Below are positions 36,212 through 47,478 of a stretch of DNA of 64,000 nucleotides, piece after piece. Positions within the stretch are counted from its first letter, which is position 1. Each line of letters opens with the position of its first letter. A model generated the notes under the pieces. The model was not told where the DNA came from. It saw only the letters and a program-made list of their open reading frames with translations, and did no database searches. The translations under genes and the position numbers were made by a program. The DNA comes from Papaver somniferum (lineage: Eukaryota; Streptophyta; Magnoliopsida; Ranunculales; Papaveraceae). Where the stretch lies: contig NC_039358.1 in assembly GCF_003573695.1 (NCBI RefSeq), positions 14,694,637-14,758,636 of the forward strand. Reading direction: 5' to 3'.

Positions 36212-36766
36212 TAGGACTGTCAATGGGTACCCATCACCCGGAACCGGAACCGGACCCACTAGATTCGGGTCCGGTTCTGGATACTAGAGTTGGACCCATT
36301 AGAAACATAGGACCCGAAGGGTAATTACCCGATTGGACCCGAATGTTAACGTGTCCAAACGGGTAATACCCGGCGGGTACCCGCGGGTAATGTGTACCCG
36401 GTTATTTATCATTTTATTCATCTTTTTAGTGAAATTATTGGTATTTTGCTAGTTTCGTCTTTGATTTTTTTTTTTCATTTTTCATTTTTTCCTTACATTT
36501 AATTTTTATTTAGCACATTAATAAAGAAATAATAATAAATTTTTATAAACATAATATAGATTCGAGTTAAAAAAAGAAAGAAATTAAGTTTTTAAGATTT
36601 TCTTTATAGTTTTTTTAATACCCAACGGGTACCCAGAACCGGCGGGTACCCGGGATTTTAAATGGGTCCGGTTCTGGGTCCAAAATTTAGGAACCGGAAC
36701 CGACCTTTATAAGTAGGGTCCGGGTCTAGTGATACCCGGGAGGACCCGGACCCATTGACATCCCTA
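36212..36766. mobile_element. hAT-type MITE with 8-bp duplication
   Basis: 555 bp. The left end TAGGACTGTCAATGGGTACC and the reverse complement of the right end, TAGGGATGTCAATGGGTCC, form the terminal inverted repeat. A perfect 8-bp target duplication, ATCATGAC, flanks it (36204-36211 and 36767-36774), as expected for the hAT superfamily. The subterminal regions are packed with GGGTACCC, ACCCGG and GGAACCGG words in both orientations; the middle is AT-rich. No transposase is coded. Confidence 0.92.
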
Positions 36767-36774
36767 ATCATGAC

Positions 36775-38519
36775 CCTACATATAAAAGATTTTGGAGCGA
36801 AAAAGATCCGATTTTGCGAGTCATAAAAAAAAAGTAATCAATTGCAAAACATGCAAGACAATCCTTGATGCATGAGAGACCCTTACTATTTGGTAAACCA
36901 AAATTTACAGAAAACACTATAGAAGAAATTGGACAGTTGAATGAATGGAAAAGTTTACTATCAACCTTAGTTCTGATTTATGAATCAGATAGTACTTAAG
37001 TTTTACCTGAAAAAAATATTTGCACAATGAATTTATCGCTTGATATTGCATTAGTATGCCCGGCTACAAAAACTGCGACAGGTGCATGCATGATAGAAGT
37101 ACTTGCACAACAAATAATAATATCAAAAACATAGAACCTTAAATTGCAAGAAGAAAGACCTTAGTTCTTGATGCTTTGATGATTTCTGGTATATATTTCA
37201 TAGTACGAAGATAATAAATATATAAGAAAACGCTAGCAATTTTTCTACTGAATCTAAGACCCGAGTTACTCTAGCAGGAGAGATGCATTATCAGAACTTG
37301 TAGAGCCTAACATCCGTGACCTATAATCATTCTCCAGACTTTGAAGAAACACCCCTCCCAAAGATCTCTTTTGTCACCGTGATTTGTCTAACAAACAACA
37401 AAAAAAAATAGAAAATGAAAAAAATTAAGAAACAACAATCATATGAACACGTTCAGTAATAAAATTTAACAAACCTTTATCTCTTGAATTAGAGAGAGGT
37501 GAAGCAGCAACAACCTAAATAAAAAGCAATATTATAAGAGTTCCAACTCGACTTATGCATAATAAGGCCTGCAAAATAAAAATGGATTTTCTATATTTGC
37601 GAATGAAGAATGAGTTTGATACCTTCAAATTGCTCGTCGTATGACCGCTTACCTCCAGAATAAACAAACGAAGACAAAAAAAAATCCGCAAGAGAGAAAA
37701 AACGGTTTGTTGGTTTTCTAGGAAAGTGGAGAGTAGAGCGTGCTGTCGAGACTCTTCAACCAAGCGAACTGCTGAACCTCACACAGATACATCGCTGCAA
37801 AGGGGATGCTTAGATTCAGGAAATCAATCCGTATGACTCCGGCCTAAACCAAGACAATGACCATTCTAGAGTCAATTCGGTCGCAAAGAGGGAGATGGGT
37901 TAATCTGTAGGAGGGAAGCTGAGAGTTTTGTGGGATCACTGATGATCAAGGATTATGGGTGTGTTGAAATATTTCTGCAATATTGCTGAACTGCTGAAGT
38001 TGAGTTCTGTGAATAAGTTTATATCGAGTTGTTGACGGATAATGATGATAATCGATGATTGATGATGTCCTGATGTCCTCGATTTAGACTTATTTATATT
38101 GCAAGAATGATGTACCACTGATCCCTGTAAGTGTGACGGTTTCTTGAGTGAAAGAGTGAGAAAGTGGGAGATCGTGGTAAAGTCAGTTCCATGTCGTGCG
38201 GAGACTTGACTGATCGTGCACCCATTACTTTGCTAACTCCTTCAACCGTTTACACGACTTATGCATATTTCTCGTTGTGGATGAATCCACGTGCTGTAGA
38301 CCGCCAGACCAAAACCCTAAGTGATATCCCCCCCATTTGTGACGTGATTGATATTTCACGAATCGTGGAGTCTGGAAGGAAGACGTGTATTAGTTGGTCA
38401 GTTGTTGATTGATTTAGACTGTGAGTTTAGTTTTGTTGAATCGAGCATAAGTGGTGAATGCTCAGCGATTCATGGATTGAACATGTAGTTCTCTGAGATG
38501 TCAACGAATTACTGACTAG
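36775..38519. other. Non-coding DNA, nothing definite
   Basis: No gene is supported. Small open frames (for example 37515-37763 and 38164-38412) lack domains. The stretch around 37655-37700 (aaacaaacgaagacaaaa ... gcaagagagaaaaaa) resembles 41360-41400, on the other side of the hairpin-rich region, which may be a flanking duplication or chance. Confidence 0.4.
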
Positions 38520-38800
38520 AGCGACTAAGAAAGTATTGCTCAACTCGACGAATTTCCGAATATTGAGAGTTTGTCGAGCAACTGAGCAAGTATTGCTCAA
38601 TTCGACGAATTCCCGAATATCGAGAGTTTGTCGAGCAACTGAGCAAGTATTGCTCAATTCGACAAATTCGATAATTTTGGTGTGCAACTGAGCAAGTGTT
38701 TCTCAATTTAACAAAATACTGATGAATTACTGAACATTGATGGTTGGATCAATATTCGAGCAACTGAGCAAGTATTGCTCAATTCGACGAATTATTTACT
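38520..38800. repeat. Tandem hairpin array 1 (TGAGCAAGTATTGCTCA)
   Basis: Five units spaced about 55-70 bp carry the palindrome TGAGCAA-GTA-TTGCTCA, usually inside a wider pairing GTCGAGCAAC ... TTCGAC. The fourth unit is changed (AGCAAGTGTTTCTCAATT). Repeated open frames on the - strand (IVELSNTCSVARQTL) are by-products. Confidence 0.85.
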
Positions 38801-39733
38801 GGTGCCGTGACCCAATAAAATATTAATCAAAAATATTGGTGAATTACCGAATATTATTAATTTGGATGTTGATTCCTGAATCAACATTATTTTGTGTTTG
38901 AACTTGCTCAGAATGGTGACTCGTGGAGCGTTTGTTCGAAACCCTAGTTTTTATCAATCCTTCATCAATTGGTGAATTGCTGAAAATTGGTCATGAGTGA
39001 GGAGGGACCGACCACATGGGATGATGAGCGTCCATGTGTGCCCAGTGCTCGAGTGAGCACGCACCAGGGTTCTCAGTTTGAGAGTTGGTGAAAGAACGAT
39101 GATTAAATGCAGGTTTCATCATTTATTGAAATATTGCTGGATTCAGCATTAGGTGATAAAACCTAGGTATGAGAGATGAGAACCGACCAAGAGAGCATGG
39201 GACTGTCTCTTGGTGGTCATGGGACCAGTTGTTGGTTATTTGGAGAATCCCCCAGTTGGTTGGAGAGAGTTCGGGCCCAGTATGAACAATTGAGAAAATT
39301 AGGTCAGAATTATGAAAACCTGTGAGACCGGCTTTGTGCAAGACCTAGGAATGACTCTGGTCGGTCATGAAGGCATGCACATGTTGTCGTGGTGTCCGTG
39401 TTTCCATACTAAGAGTTTCAGTATTTTCTGATGTGCGTTCGAGCAACATAGTGAATTTTCAGAAGAGTTTCATCTTGATTGAGAATTCTCGATTTTTGTT
39501 GGAATGAGCATGTATGCTCAATTCATCAATATTTTGAGAATATTAAAATAAAAATGTTTTAATATTTAAAATTACCGTGAGAGGCTATCCAGTCGTGTGA
39601 CTATGTTGGCTTTTGGTTTTTCGTGATTTGAGCAATATTCGAGAAAATATGGAAAAATCATGAATTTTGCTCAAACCCCAGGAGTTTCATGAATTAAGGA
39701 AAATAATAATTATGAAAGATTAGGGATTTCAAG
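38801..39733. repeat. Region of scattered perfect palindromes
   Basis: Non-coding. Clear fold-back words include ATGTTGATTC-CT-GAATCAACAT (38866-38887, perfect 10-bp stem), GAGCATGTATGCTC near 39507, AATATTAAAATA ... TGTTTTAATATT near 39539 and TCATGAA ... TTTCATGA near 39658-39693. They join array 1 to the later arrays. Confidence 0.7.
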
Positions 39734-40210
39734 GTGTGGGACCGGCCATGGCTAGGGCATGGCCGGCCGGCTAGGTTGCCCGGTCCCGTACACCTTTCCC
39801 TATTTTATTATTTTTGATGAATCCTTGAAGTTATGGAGAATCCTTGAAGTTATGGAGAATCCACGATTTTTTGTTGAAATGGAGGAGTTTTGTGAGATTA
39901 GGGAATACTAATTATAAAAAACTAAGGATTGTGAGGTGTGGGACCGGCCACGGCTTAGGCATGGCCGGCCGGTTAGGTTGGCCGGTCCCGCACACTTCTC
40001 TTTATTTTATAATATTATTTCGTGAATCCACCAAGTTATGGAGAATTCACGAGTTTTGCAAAAACAAGAAAAGTTGCTAAAACCAAGGAGTTTTCGTGAG
40101 TTCACGAAACAACAAAAAATAAGGAAAATAATGGGAGAGGCACGGACCGACCATGGATAGGGCACCGCCAGTCGGCCAGCTGGTGGGCCCGGTCCTGGGC
40201 GTCTCTTATT
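39734..40210. repeat. Tandem hairpin array 2 (GC-rich GGGACCGG stems)
   Basis: Three units of about 200 bp. Unit 1 pairs GGGACCGG (39738-39745) with CCGGTCCC (39780-39787); unit 2 pairs GGGACCGGCC (39940-39949) with GGCCGGTCCC (39980-39989); unit 3 pairs GGACC (40144-40148) with GGTCC (40191-40195). Between them lie further inverted pairs: CGTGAAT/ATTCACG (40021-40051) and TTTCGTGA/TCACGAAA (40092-40109). Confidence 0.8.
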
Positions 40211-40389
40211 ATTTTATTAATATTTATTATTTTATCCTGTTTTGCGAAGGATTCCTCATTAGTTCATATTTTTGGACACTCGTTCGTGCATCCGGGTGCT
40301 CAGTCGTGCATCATTGTCGAGTACACTCGCACCATTTTTGTGGGGATTACTCAGTGATAGTCCAGATTCCCGGTACTTGAGTATTTATT

Positions 40390-40805
40390 ACCAATCTATG
40401 AATTCAGTGGAGAATAATTCATGGAACTGAGTAATAAAAATGAATAGTTGTTCATTATTAATTCGCAGGATCAGCTGTGGATTCGACTACGAATTCAGAA
40501 TAATAAAACAAGCATTACCATCCTACGGGATCGTGGATTCGACCATAGAATCGGAGTAATTAAGACTATCTATTACCATTTCACGAGATCAGTGGATTCG
40601 ATCATGAAATCGGAGTAATGAGATAGCACAGTTGTTTTATTGCCATTCTATGAGATCAAGCTTGTGGATTCGATCATAGAATCAGAGCAATTGTTATTTC
40701 CATTCCATGGGATCAGGCCGTGGATTCGACCATGGAATAGGAGCAATTGTTATTGCAATTCCATGGGATCAGGCCGTGGATTCGACCATGGAATATGAGC
40801 AATAA
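40390..40805. repeat. Tandem hairpin array 3 with pair-preserving changes
   Basis: About seven units of 50-70 bp share a loop GATCAG-x-GTGGATTCGA and have stems that differ between units yet still pair: AATTCGCA with TACGAATT (one mismatch), ATTTCACGA with TCATGAAAT (one mismatch), ATTCTATGA with TCATAGAAT (40645-40653 and 40674-40682), ATTCCATGG with CCATGGAAT (40702-40710 and 40730-40738; again 40758-40766 and 40786-40794). One unit (about 40525-40550) has two mismatches. Confidence 0.85.
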
Positions 40806-40902
40806 TAGATTATTCTGGGAATTCAGTAGTGAATGTCACGGCAGGAGTCATCTATTGCAAAAAATATATTAGCCAGTTAAAGCCTCAAATCTATTCTGAA
40901 TC

Positions 40903-41215
40903 GTGCATAGTCAGGGAGTCACGATGTTGTTTACAACCTGAAGGCGTTAGTGTTCTCAATCTACGGAGAACCGCCTGAATCTATGCACAGTCTCTCCACA
41001 TAATCAGGGAACGGTGAGTGTCACCGACGTCCTGAAGGCGTCCGCCGCCCAACTATTCTTCTATGTGGAGGTGGGTATCTCTCCTGCAGTCAGGGAACAG
41101 TGAGTATCACCGACGTCCTGAAGGCGTTAAGCTCTCAATCTACGGAGAACCGCACAAATACTTTATTCTGCATAGAGGTCACGACGAAATGCCAGGGATC
41201 GAACGCTCAGCTGGT
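40903..41215. repeat. Tandem branched-hairpin array 4
   Basis: Three units share CAGGGA and CTGAAGGCGT blocks, each enclosed by a different outer stem: GTGCATAG/CTATGCAC (40903-40910 and 40981-40988), CCACATA/TATGTGG (40996-41002 and 41062-41068) and CTGCA/CTGCA-type pairing in the third. Inside are side arms GTTGT/ACAAC, CGGTGA/TCACCG (41012-41017 and 41021-41026) and GTTCTC/GAGAAC. Each could fold as a multi-branched structure. Confidence 0.75.
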
Positions 41216-42855
41216 GGAGGCTTTTCGAAAACATATTCATCATGGCTTCGTAAAATATGAATCGTTGCATGCCTGAAAGCCGTGTCAAAAACATGCCTCA
41301 TGATTTTACGGTTTTTTCCCTTTGTTCAAAATCCACCATCTACACCTGCAAAATTATCAAACGAAGTTGATCAGACAAAAGAACTGCAAGAGAGAAAAAA
41401 TCATAGAAGAGAAGCAACGTGAAACCAATAAGATTTAGGTTTGCACGAGTACTTTATAAAGACTTCATTTAGGTTTGCACAACCTGATTTAGGTTTGCAC
41501 GAGTACTAAGATATAAAACAACAAATTCTATAAAATAAAGACTTCATTTTGGAAATAATATTATTCTGTGTCTAAAAATATCTTTAGTTTCATATATTAG
41601 ACATATATTCTCATTACAATATTTTTTGCAAAAATATAATTAGTTATGTAGTATATTTTTTCACACGGTTTGGAAACAAAATTGATCTTTTCTATTTTTA
41701 TGTAAGGAACATTATCACAAAAACTAATTAGTATGAAAAAAATCTATGACTTTACATTTTTGGATATCCCCATTTATTGTTCGTATATATTTATCAAAAT
41801 GATATGGCAAAAAATATCTAGGTATAATAATATATTTTTTTTAGGAAGATGAATAATATCACAAAAATTAATATTAAATTCGATTTATTATTGTGTATTC
41901 CATTTTTTTTCAACGTATTTAATTGTCTCCTTATAACTCGAAATCATGCTTTGAGATCCCATGATTTTTATTAATGCTTTTGGGTTTTTCGATTATTAGA
42001 CAGGATTAACAATTGATTTTTATGGGGAAGAGGCAATACGACTTGGTCTACGGGTAAGTATTTAGAACTCTATGTATGTAGCCATCAATCTAAATTTCAT
42101 CAAAATCAGGGTTATTTTGACTATTAGTAACTGGAAATTGTAATTAGGTTAAATTTATTTATAATATTTGTAATCGGACAATGGACGTTGGACATTGTTT
42201 TGTGATCGATTAATTTTGCGATGAAATCATGATGACCGATATATATTTGGATGTGATTTTATTTCAATTTTGTGAATTTTAATGTTAGAATTAAATATAT
42301 TTTTATATGATTCTTTGATATATTTTTGGCATAGTGTAAGATTTTATAAAATTTAGTTGTTTTAGGTAAGAAAAAGTTCTTGAATGTGATTGTCCAAAAA
42401 AATATATTATGGGGTAAGAAATATTCTTTTTAAATTCTATTGGTTGAAACATTTTAAATTTCCAAAAATAATAACAACGGTAGGGCCACAATCAAGCAGG
42501 AGCTCCGGTTAATGAGAGCGCTCGAAAAAACTCTATTTTTATATAGAGAATTGAAGCATCTTCCCTTGTACCAGAAAGCAAGGTTCTGGATGGGAAATAA
42601 ATTGATCAACGTACACGCCGATAACAGGGAGAATGAAATAAGGGATCATCAATCTTGTATAAATATGGTCTTGGTGATCAACAATTACACTGCATAAATC
42701 AGGTACGAAGGGGTAACTGAAGAAGAAATACGCCATACATGTCCAGGTCAACTCAGTTACATGAACCGAAAGGTTCCAAATATGCTCAGTAAAAGTAACT
42801 TCTTTCCTGTTGTAGGTCTTGGGCTCTTGCAACAAGGGACCACACAGGGAACATC
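41216..42855. other. AT-rich non-coding DNA
   Basis: No gene is supported. A short direct repeat of GATTTAGGTTTGCACGAGTAC occurs three times at about 41435-41505 (one copy altered). An exon-like ATG with a GGGTAAGTAT donor near 42022-42060 is isolated and has no matching exon. Confidence 0.4.
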
Positions 42856-44837
42856 TGAAAAAGTGGGGGTCTAACAACACCACCCAATATTTCGCTTAGC
42901 AATCTGTATGGACAAACTCGAATATACTTTTAAGAGAATCAACAAGACTCAATCAATTAAAAGTACATCAACGAGTTTATATCTCTCTCTTGATTTGATT
43001 TACTCAAGCAGGAACTGCGAGTTCTAATCAAATGCAAGGAATAACTTGGATGGTATCAACAACCAAAGGTTGGATCACTCTAATTGATGATCTAACGCAC
43101 AACTTGTATTATTTCAATTATAAAGATAAAACAATATAATGCGGAAATTCAAATAACACAGACATCAGAAATTTTGTTAACGAGGAAATCGCAAATGCAA
43201 AAAAAAAACTCAGGACCTAGTCCAGATTGAACACACACTGTATTAAGCCGCTACAGACACTAGCCTACTCCAAGCTAACTTCGGAATGGACTGTAGTTGA
43301 ACCCCAATCAATCTCCCACTGATCCAAGGTACAGTTATGATCCTACGCCTCTGATCCCAGCATGATACTGCGCGCTTGATTCCCTTAGCTGATCTCACCC
43401 ACAACTAAGAGTTGCTACGACATAAAATCACAGGCTTTGACAATAAACAAATATGTCTCACACATACAAGTCTATCAAAAGATCAATTTGTCTCCCACAG
43501 ATAAACCCTAAAGGTTTTATTTCGTCTTTTGATAATAATCAAGGTGAACAGGAACCAATTGATAATCCGGTCTTATATTCCCGAAGAACAACCAAGAGTT
43601 ATCAATCACCTCACAAAAATCTTAATCGTATGGTAGCGAAACAATATGTTGCGGAATCAAAAATAATGAGACGAAGATGTTTGTGATTACTTTTTATATC
43701 TTTCCTATCAGAAATATCAATCTCAAGCCAATCAATCTGATTGTACTCGTACGATAGAAGATGCAAGATCAGATCACACAACTACGATGAAAAGTAGTAT
43801 CGGTTTGGATTCACAATCCCAATGAAGTATTTAAGTCGTTAACCTGGTTTTAGAAGAATAAAACCAAAGGTTAAAGGAGAATAGGCTCTAGCACGCAAAC
43901 TAGTATCACACGTAAGGTGTGGGGATTAGTTTTGCACAATACTAGATGTCTCCTTTATATAGTCTTTCAAATCAGAGTTTGCAATCAATGTTAGCTTAGT
44001 AACAAAGCATTCAATATTCACCGTTATATGAAACCTGATTTAGATTCAAGCTAATATTTCTCAACCATTAGATCGAAAACTTAGCTTGTTACACACACTT
44101 GACATGCACGCTTCTAGGTTTGTTAACCGTACCCAAACGTATGCACTTGTTGGTTCAACAATAGTTAATCAAAAGGTTAGCCATATGAGCATTTCATATC
44201 AACCATGTTCTTCTTCACCATAACTAGTTCAAATGACTTCAAATAAACTAGTTAGAGAGTTGTTCAATTGCAAGGAAATCTTATGTACTACACAAGACAC
44301 AATTGAAGCAAAGATGATTTGATTCACTTGAATCGGTTCATGAACTTTTATAGCTACGGTTTGCAAACTGCAGTCCTTAGTCTTTTTAATTTTAAGTTCA
44401 TAATTCATCTTCAGATATATAACCTTCTCAAGTTCGCAGACTAGGTTCGCGGACTTAAGTTACTGGGCAGAGTTTACAAACTCCAGCAGAAATTCTCGGG
44501 TATGAGAACTTCGCCGGTTCGCGGACTAGGTTCGCGGACTTGGCTCCTATCATTCTTCCGTTTCTCTTGATCAACAAAGTTCGCAAACTTTGGTTCAAGG
44601 AATAAGACTTAAACATAAATTTGTTTCCACAACAATGCTTATGTAGACCATTGGTTATGTAATCTAACCTCTCATTTCAATCATTGAAACATTCTTAGAG
44701 GACGTTATATAGTTGTTACACCATTTCTCGTCAAAGCAATTTTCAAGATAATTGAAACATATTATGACTTTCTTCATATGGTAAAGATATACTTGATCGA
44801 AGCGAAAATCGTACCAACACATATTTCGAGATATAGA

Positions 44838-46315
44838 TGATGTGATTTCCAGTTGTTGTAGTAATAATAGGTTCGTTGAGACTTGTGAAAGCAAAAGATT
44901 TTAGACTTATAAAACTTGAAAATAGAAAACTTATTGCAAAATTGATTTCAAGATATTAAAAATAACCAAGACACTGATTCCACTATCACACATGAATAAG
45001 TTATGGTAAATAATCCAAAACCCTAATTATCTTCTAAGTCCATTATTTCTTAATTCACAAATAATCAGGCATATTCTCAAACATTAATTGTATTCCCTAA
45101 GCATCGATTATCTAAACAAAGTATAACCTATCAAATTGAATCACAGGTAATTAAGAAAATCATGCAAACAATTTAAAACTCTGCAAAGCAGTGATTGAGT
45201 GAATTATAAATTATAAATTAGATAGAATAAAATAGTTACCAATTATTCATGCGTGAATAGCTTCCTCATTGCCTTGGTTGTGGGAGAATTAGCTCATCAT
45301 CATGTTGGAAACACACTCAAAATTCATTTTTATTGCTCAAAGGGTGTTTACAAAGATGAAATGGAGAAAAACAATTAAAAACCGGGTTTGTAACAGTTAT
45401 AAGTGTTACAAATCGAACTGTTACAGAGAACGATATATGTAAACTGTCACTGATGCTGTAGCATACGATCCTCACCCCTCTGTTGATAAACGACTGTCTT
45501 TGTGGGTCTTTTTTTCTTCGTGTTCTTCACAGCAGCAGAAATGGTGATTTCTGCAACTTGATTTTCTCGACTCTGTGATGCTCTGTAATCTCTCAAACTC
45601 TACGTCCCCCTTTTAATAACCCTCAGCACCCTTTATATACTCTCCAGAATCAAAAATACTCGCCAATAACTCTGGATAATCTTCATTACTCGATAATATT
45701 ATACACTTCCAGTCACGGGATTTCTTCCCTTTTTAGAGCTTCTCACGCGTCTGTAGCCATCAAACATACTATTATTTGTCTTCTACACGTTTCTGCACCA
45801 GTTTAGCACACTCCAAACACGTCTAAATCTCGTGCAATCCCGTGATAACCTCTTCCGAGAATAAACTCCCCTGTTTTCTTCTCGCGGAATATCCAGCCAA
45901 ACTGGATCGAACCAAAGGCCTTTACCAAGCCTGATAAGCCCAATCACGTCATCCCAAAGAGTTTCAACCGTTTAGTCTCTTTGATTCCCGTCCAAAATGC
46001 GAACCCTAAATCTGCCATAGCCTGTGAACTTTTCCCGCCAAAACTGGAATTTTGAAATGATGAAGACGGTGTCCCCCTAACCAAACCGGGTGTGCAAATA
46101 GCAGGAGCCCAACTGAGGTGCCCCTTATCCAGAATGAGGGTGCCTTTAGTACTTTTCTCCGGGGGTCCAAATAGCACTTTTCGAGCAACTTTTTTCACAC
46201 AAGTGTATTTCTCCAAAAACACCTACAAACACACAAAACATCAAAATTAGTACAAGAATCGAGTTCCAACAATACAAACATTGAGGACAACCTAGACACA
46301 AAAATGTGTCTATCA
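44838..46315 (-). repeat. 3' LTR of the Athila-type element
   Basis: Bounded on the + strand by TGATGTGATTTCCAG and AATGTGTCTATCA. Compared with the other LTR it has a few substitutions and keeps an 18-bp stretch (near 45855) that is missing there. Open frames in it (for example 45944-46222) are repeated in the other LTR but show no known domain. Confidence 0.93.
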
Positions 46316-46330
46316 AATACCCCCAAACTT
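46316..46330 (-). other. Polypurine tract of the Athila-type element
   Basis: The - strand reads AAGTTTGGGGGTATT just before the 3' LTR start TGATAGACAC. Confidence 0.8.
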
Positions 46331-47478
46331 ATTAATTTCTAGTCCTTGAGCAAATCTAATCTAGAAAAATAAAAAAGATTACACTTAGCACGTGCAACAA
46401 GCCGTTAAACCGCTAGGTGGCCCTAGCGGCGGAGTGTTGTCTCCGGAGGGTTTACCAGAGGTGTACCCACAAAACCTTTACTCCGGACCCTAGCTATCTA
46501 CGCAAAACCTTGTAAGGAACTAAAGAATCTCCTTGGTTGGCATCCTCTCATTGACTACAGGAGGAAGTACCCTGATGCAAAATTCCAATTGTTGTACACG
46601 AGTTTGCACTCAGCATACTAAAATTCATATATAAGTGACAGAGCTCTACTCAGATAGTTTATGGACATCATAACCGGAGTCAACCAATCACATGGAAAGA
46701 TTAAGAATATGGATAAAGAGAAAAAATGTAGATGGTTTTGAAAGTGAACGGTGTTTCCCATATCTGTCTGAAGGCCTCTGCCAAGGTGAACCTATCCTAA
46801 TGGACTGAGATACTGGTCAGACTAATATCAACACAACTGGTATATACAAGGGGACCAGCGGTCGATAATCCTAACTCTAGGTCAACACAACTGGCATATA
46901 CAAGGGTACCAGTGGTCGACTTTATTGAATTTATTCCGGTTGGTCTGATGGTCTGGTCTCAAATATATACTTTTTTTTTGGTATCTCAATCACTCTATTT
47001 CACCTAGCAATGGTAACAACTTGAATCGTGTGCCCTACCGAATCACTTAAGAAATAAAAACAGAAGGGATTAGGATTCAACGAGATATGGCGAAACTACC
47101 ATGTTTTTTTTTTAATTATAACACCTGAGCTCTGTGCTTTTATGAATAGACTCTTTAGATGTTTCCATCTAATCATATTGGTTCCTCAACTCCTACAACC
47201 AAGATGTTCCCATCCACTTAGATTGGTTAGTGACAACCTTAATACGCATAAATTTCTAGGCTCTGGAGTTTACTTATTGCAACTAAAAGCTAACAAAAAG
47301 TTTCTTCCCCACCCCCAAACTTAAATCTAACATTGTCATCAATGTTTCTAATGAAAGAGCAATACCAAAAAGTAAAGTAACAGGAGGAATCAGTAAAGAG
47401 AGAAGTCGGAAAGATAGTAACTGGGTGAAGATAGAAATCAAAAACTAATATACAACATATAATCGCCTCGATGGTCAA
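46331..47478 (-). other. Untranslated 3' region of the Athila-type element
   Basis: No env-like or other protein is seen. A direct repeat of about 60 bp (CAACACAACTGG-ATATACAAGGG) occurs at 46828-46915. The region resembles the non-coding part between pol and the 3' LTR in env-less relatives. Confidence 0.6.

Noticed and set aside
38427..38706. Repeat protein on the - strand (IVELSNTCSVARQTL)
   Set aside because: Translation of the tandem hairpin array; frames follow the repeat length.
38520..38800. CRISPR-like array
   Set aside because: Regular palindromic repeats, but spacers are themselves repeats, and the genome is eukaryotic with no cas genes.
42022..42060. Exon with donor GGGTAAGTAT
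   Set aside because: Isolated 11-codon piece with no neighbour exon or recognisable sense.
45944..46222. Gene in the Athila-type LTR (also at 55181-55717)
   Set aside because: The same frame appears in both LTRs because they are copies; it has no known domain and lies in untranslated LTR sequence.
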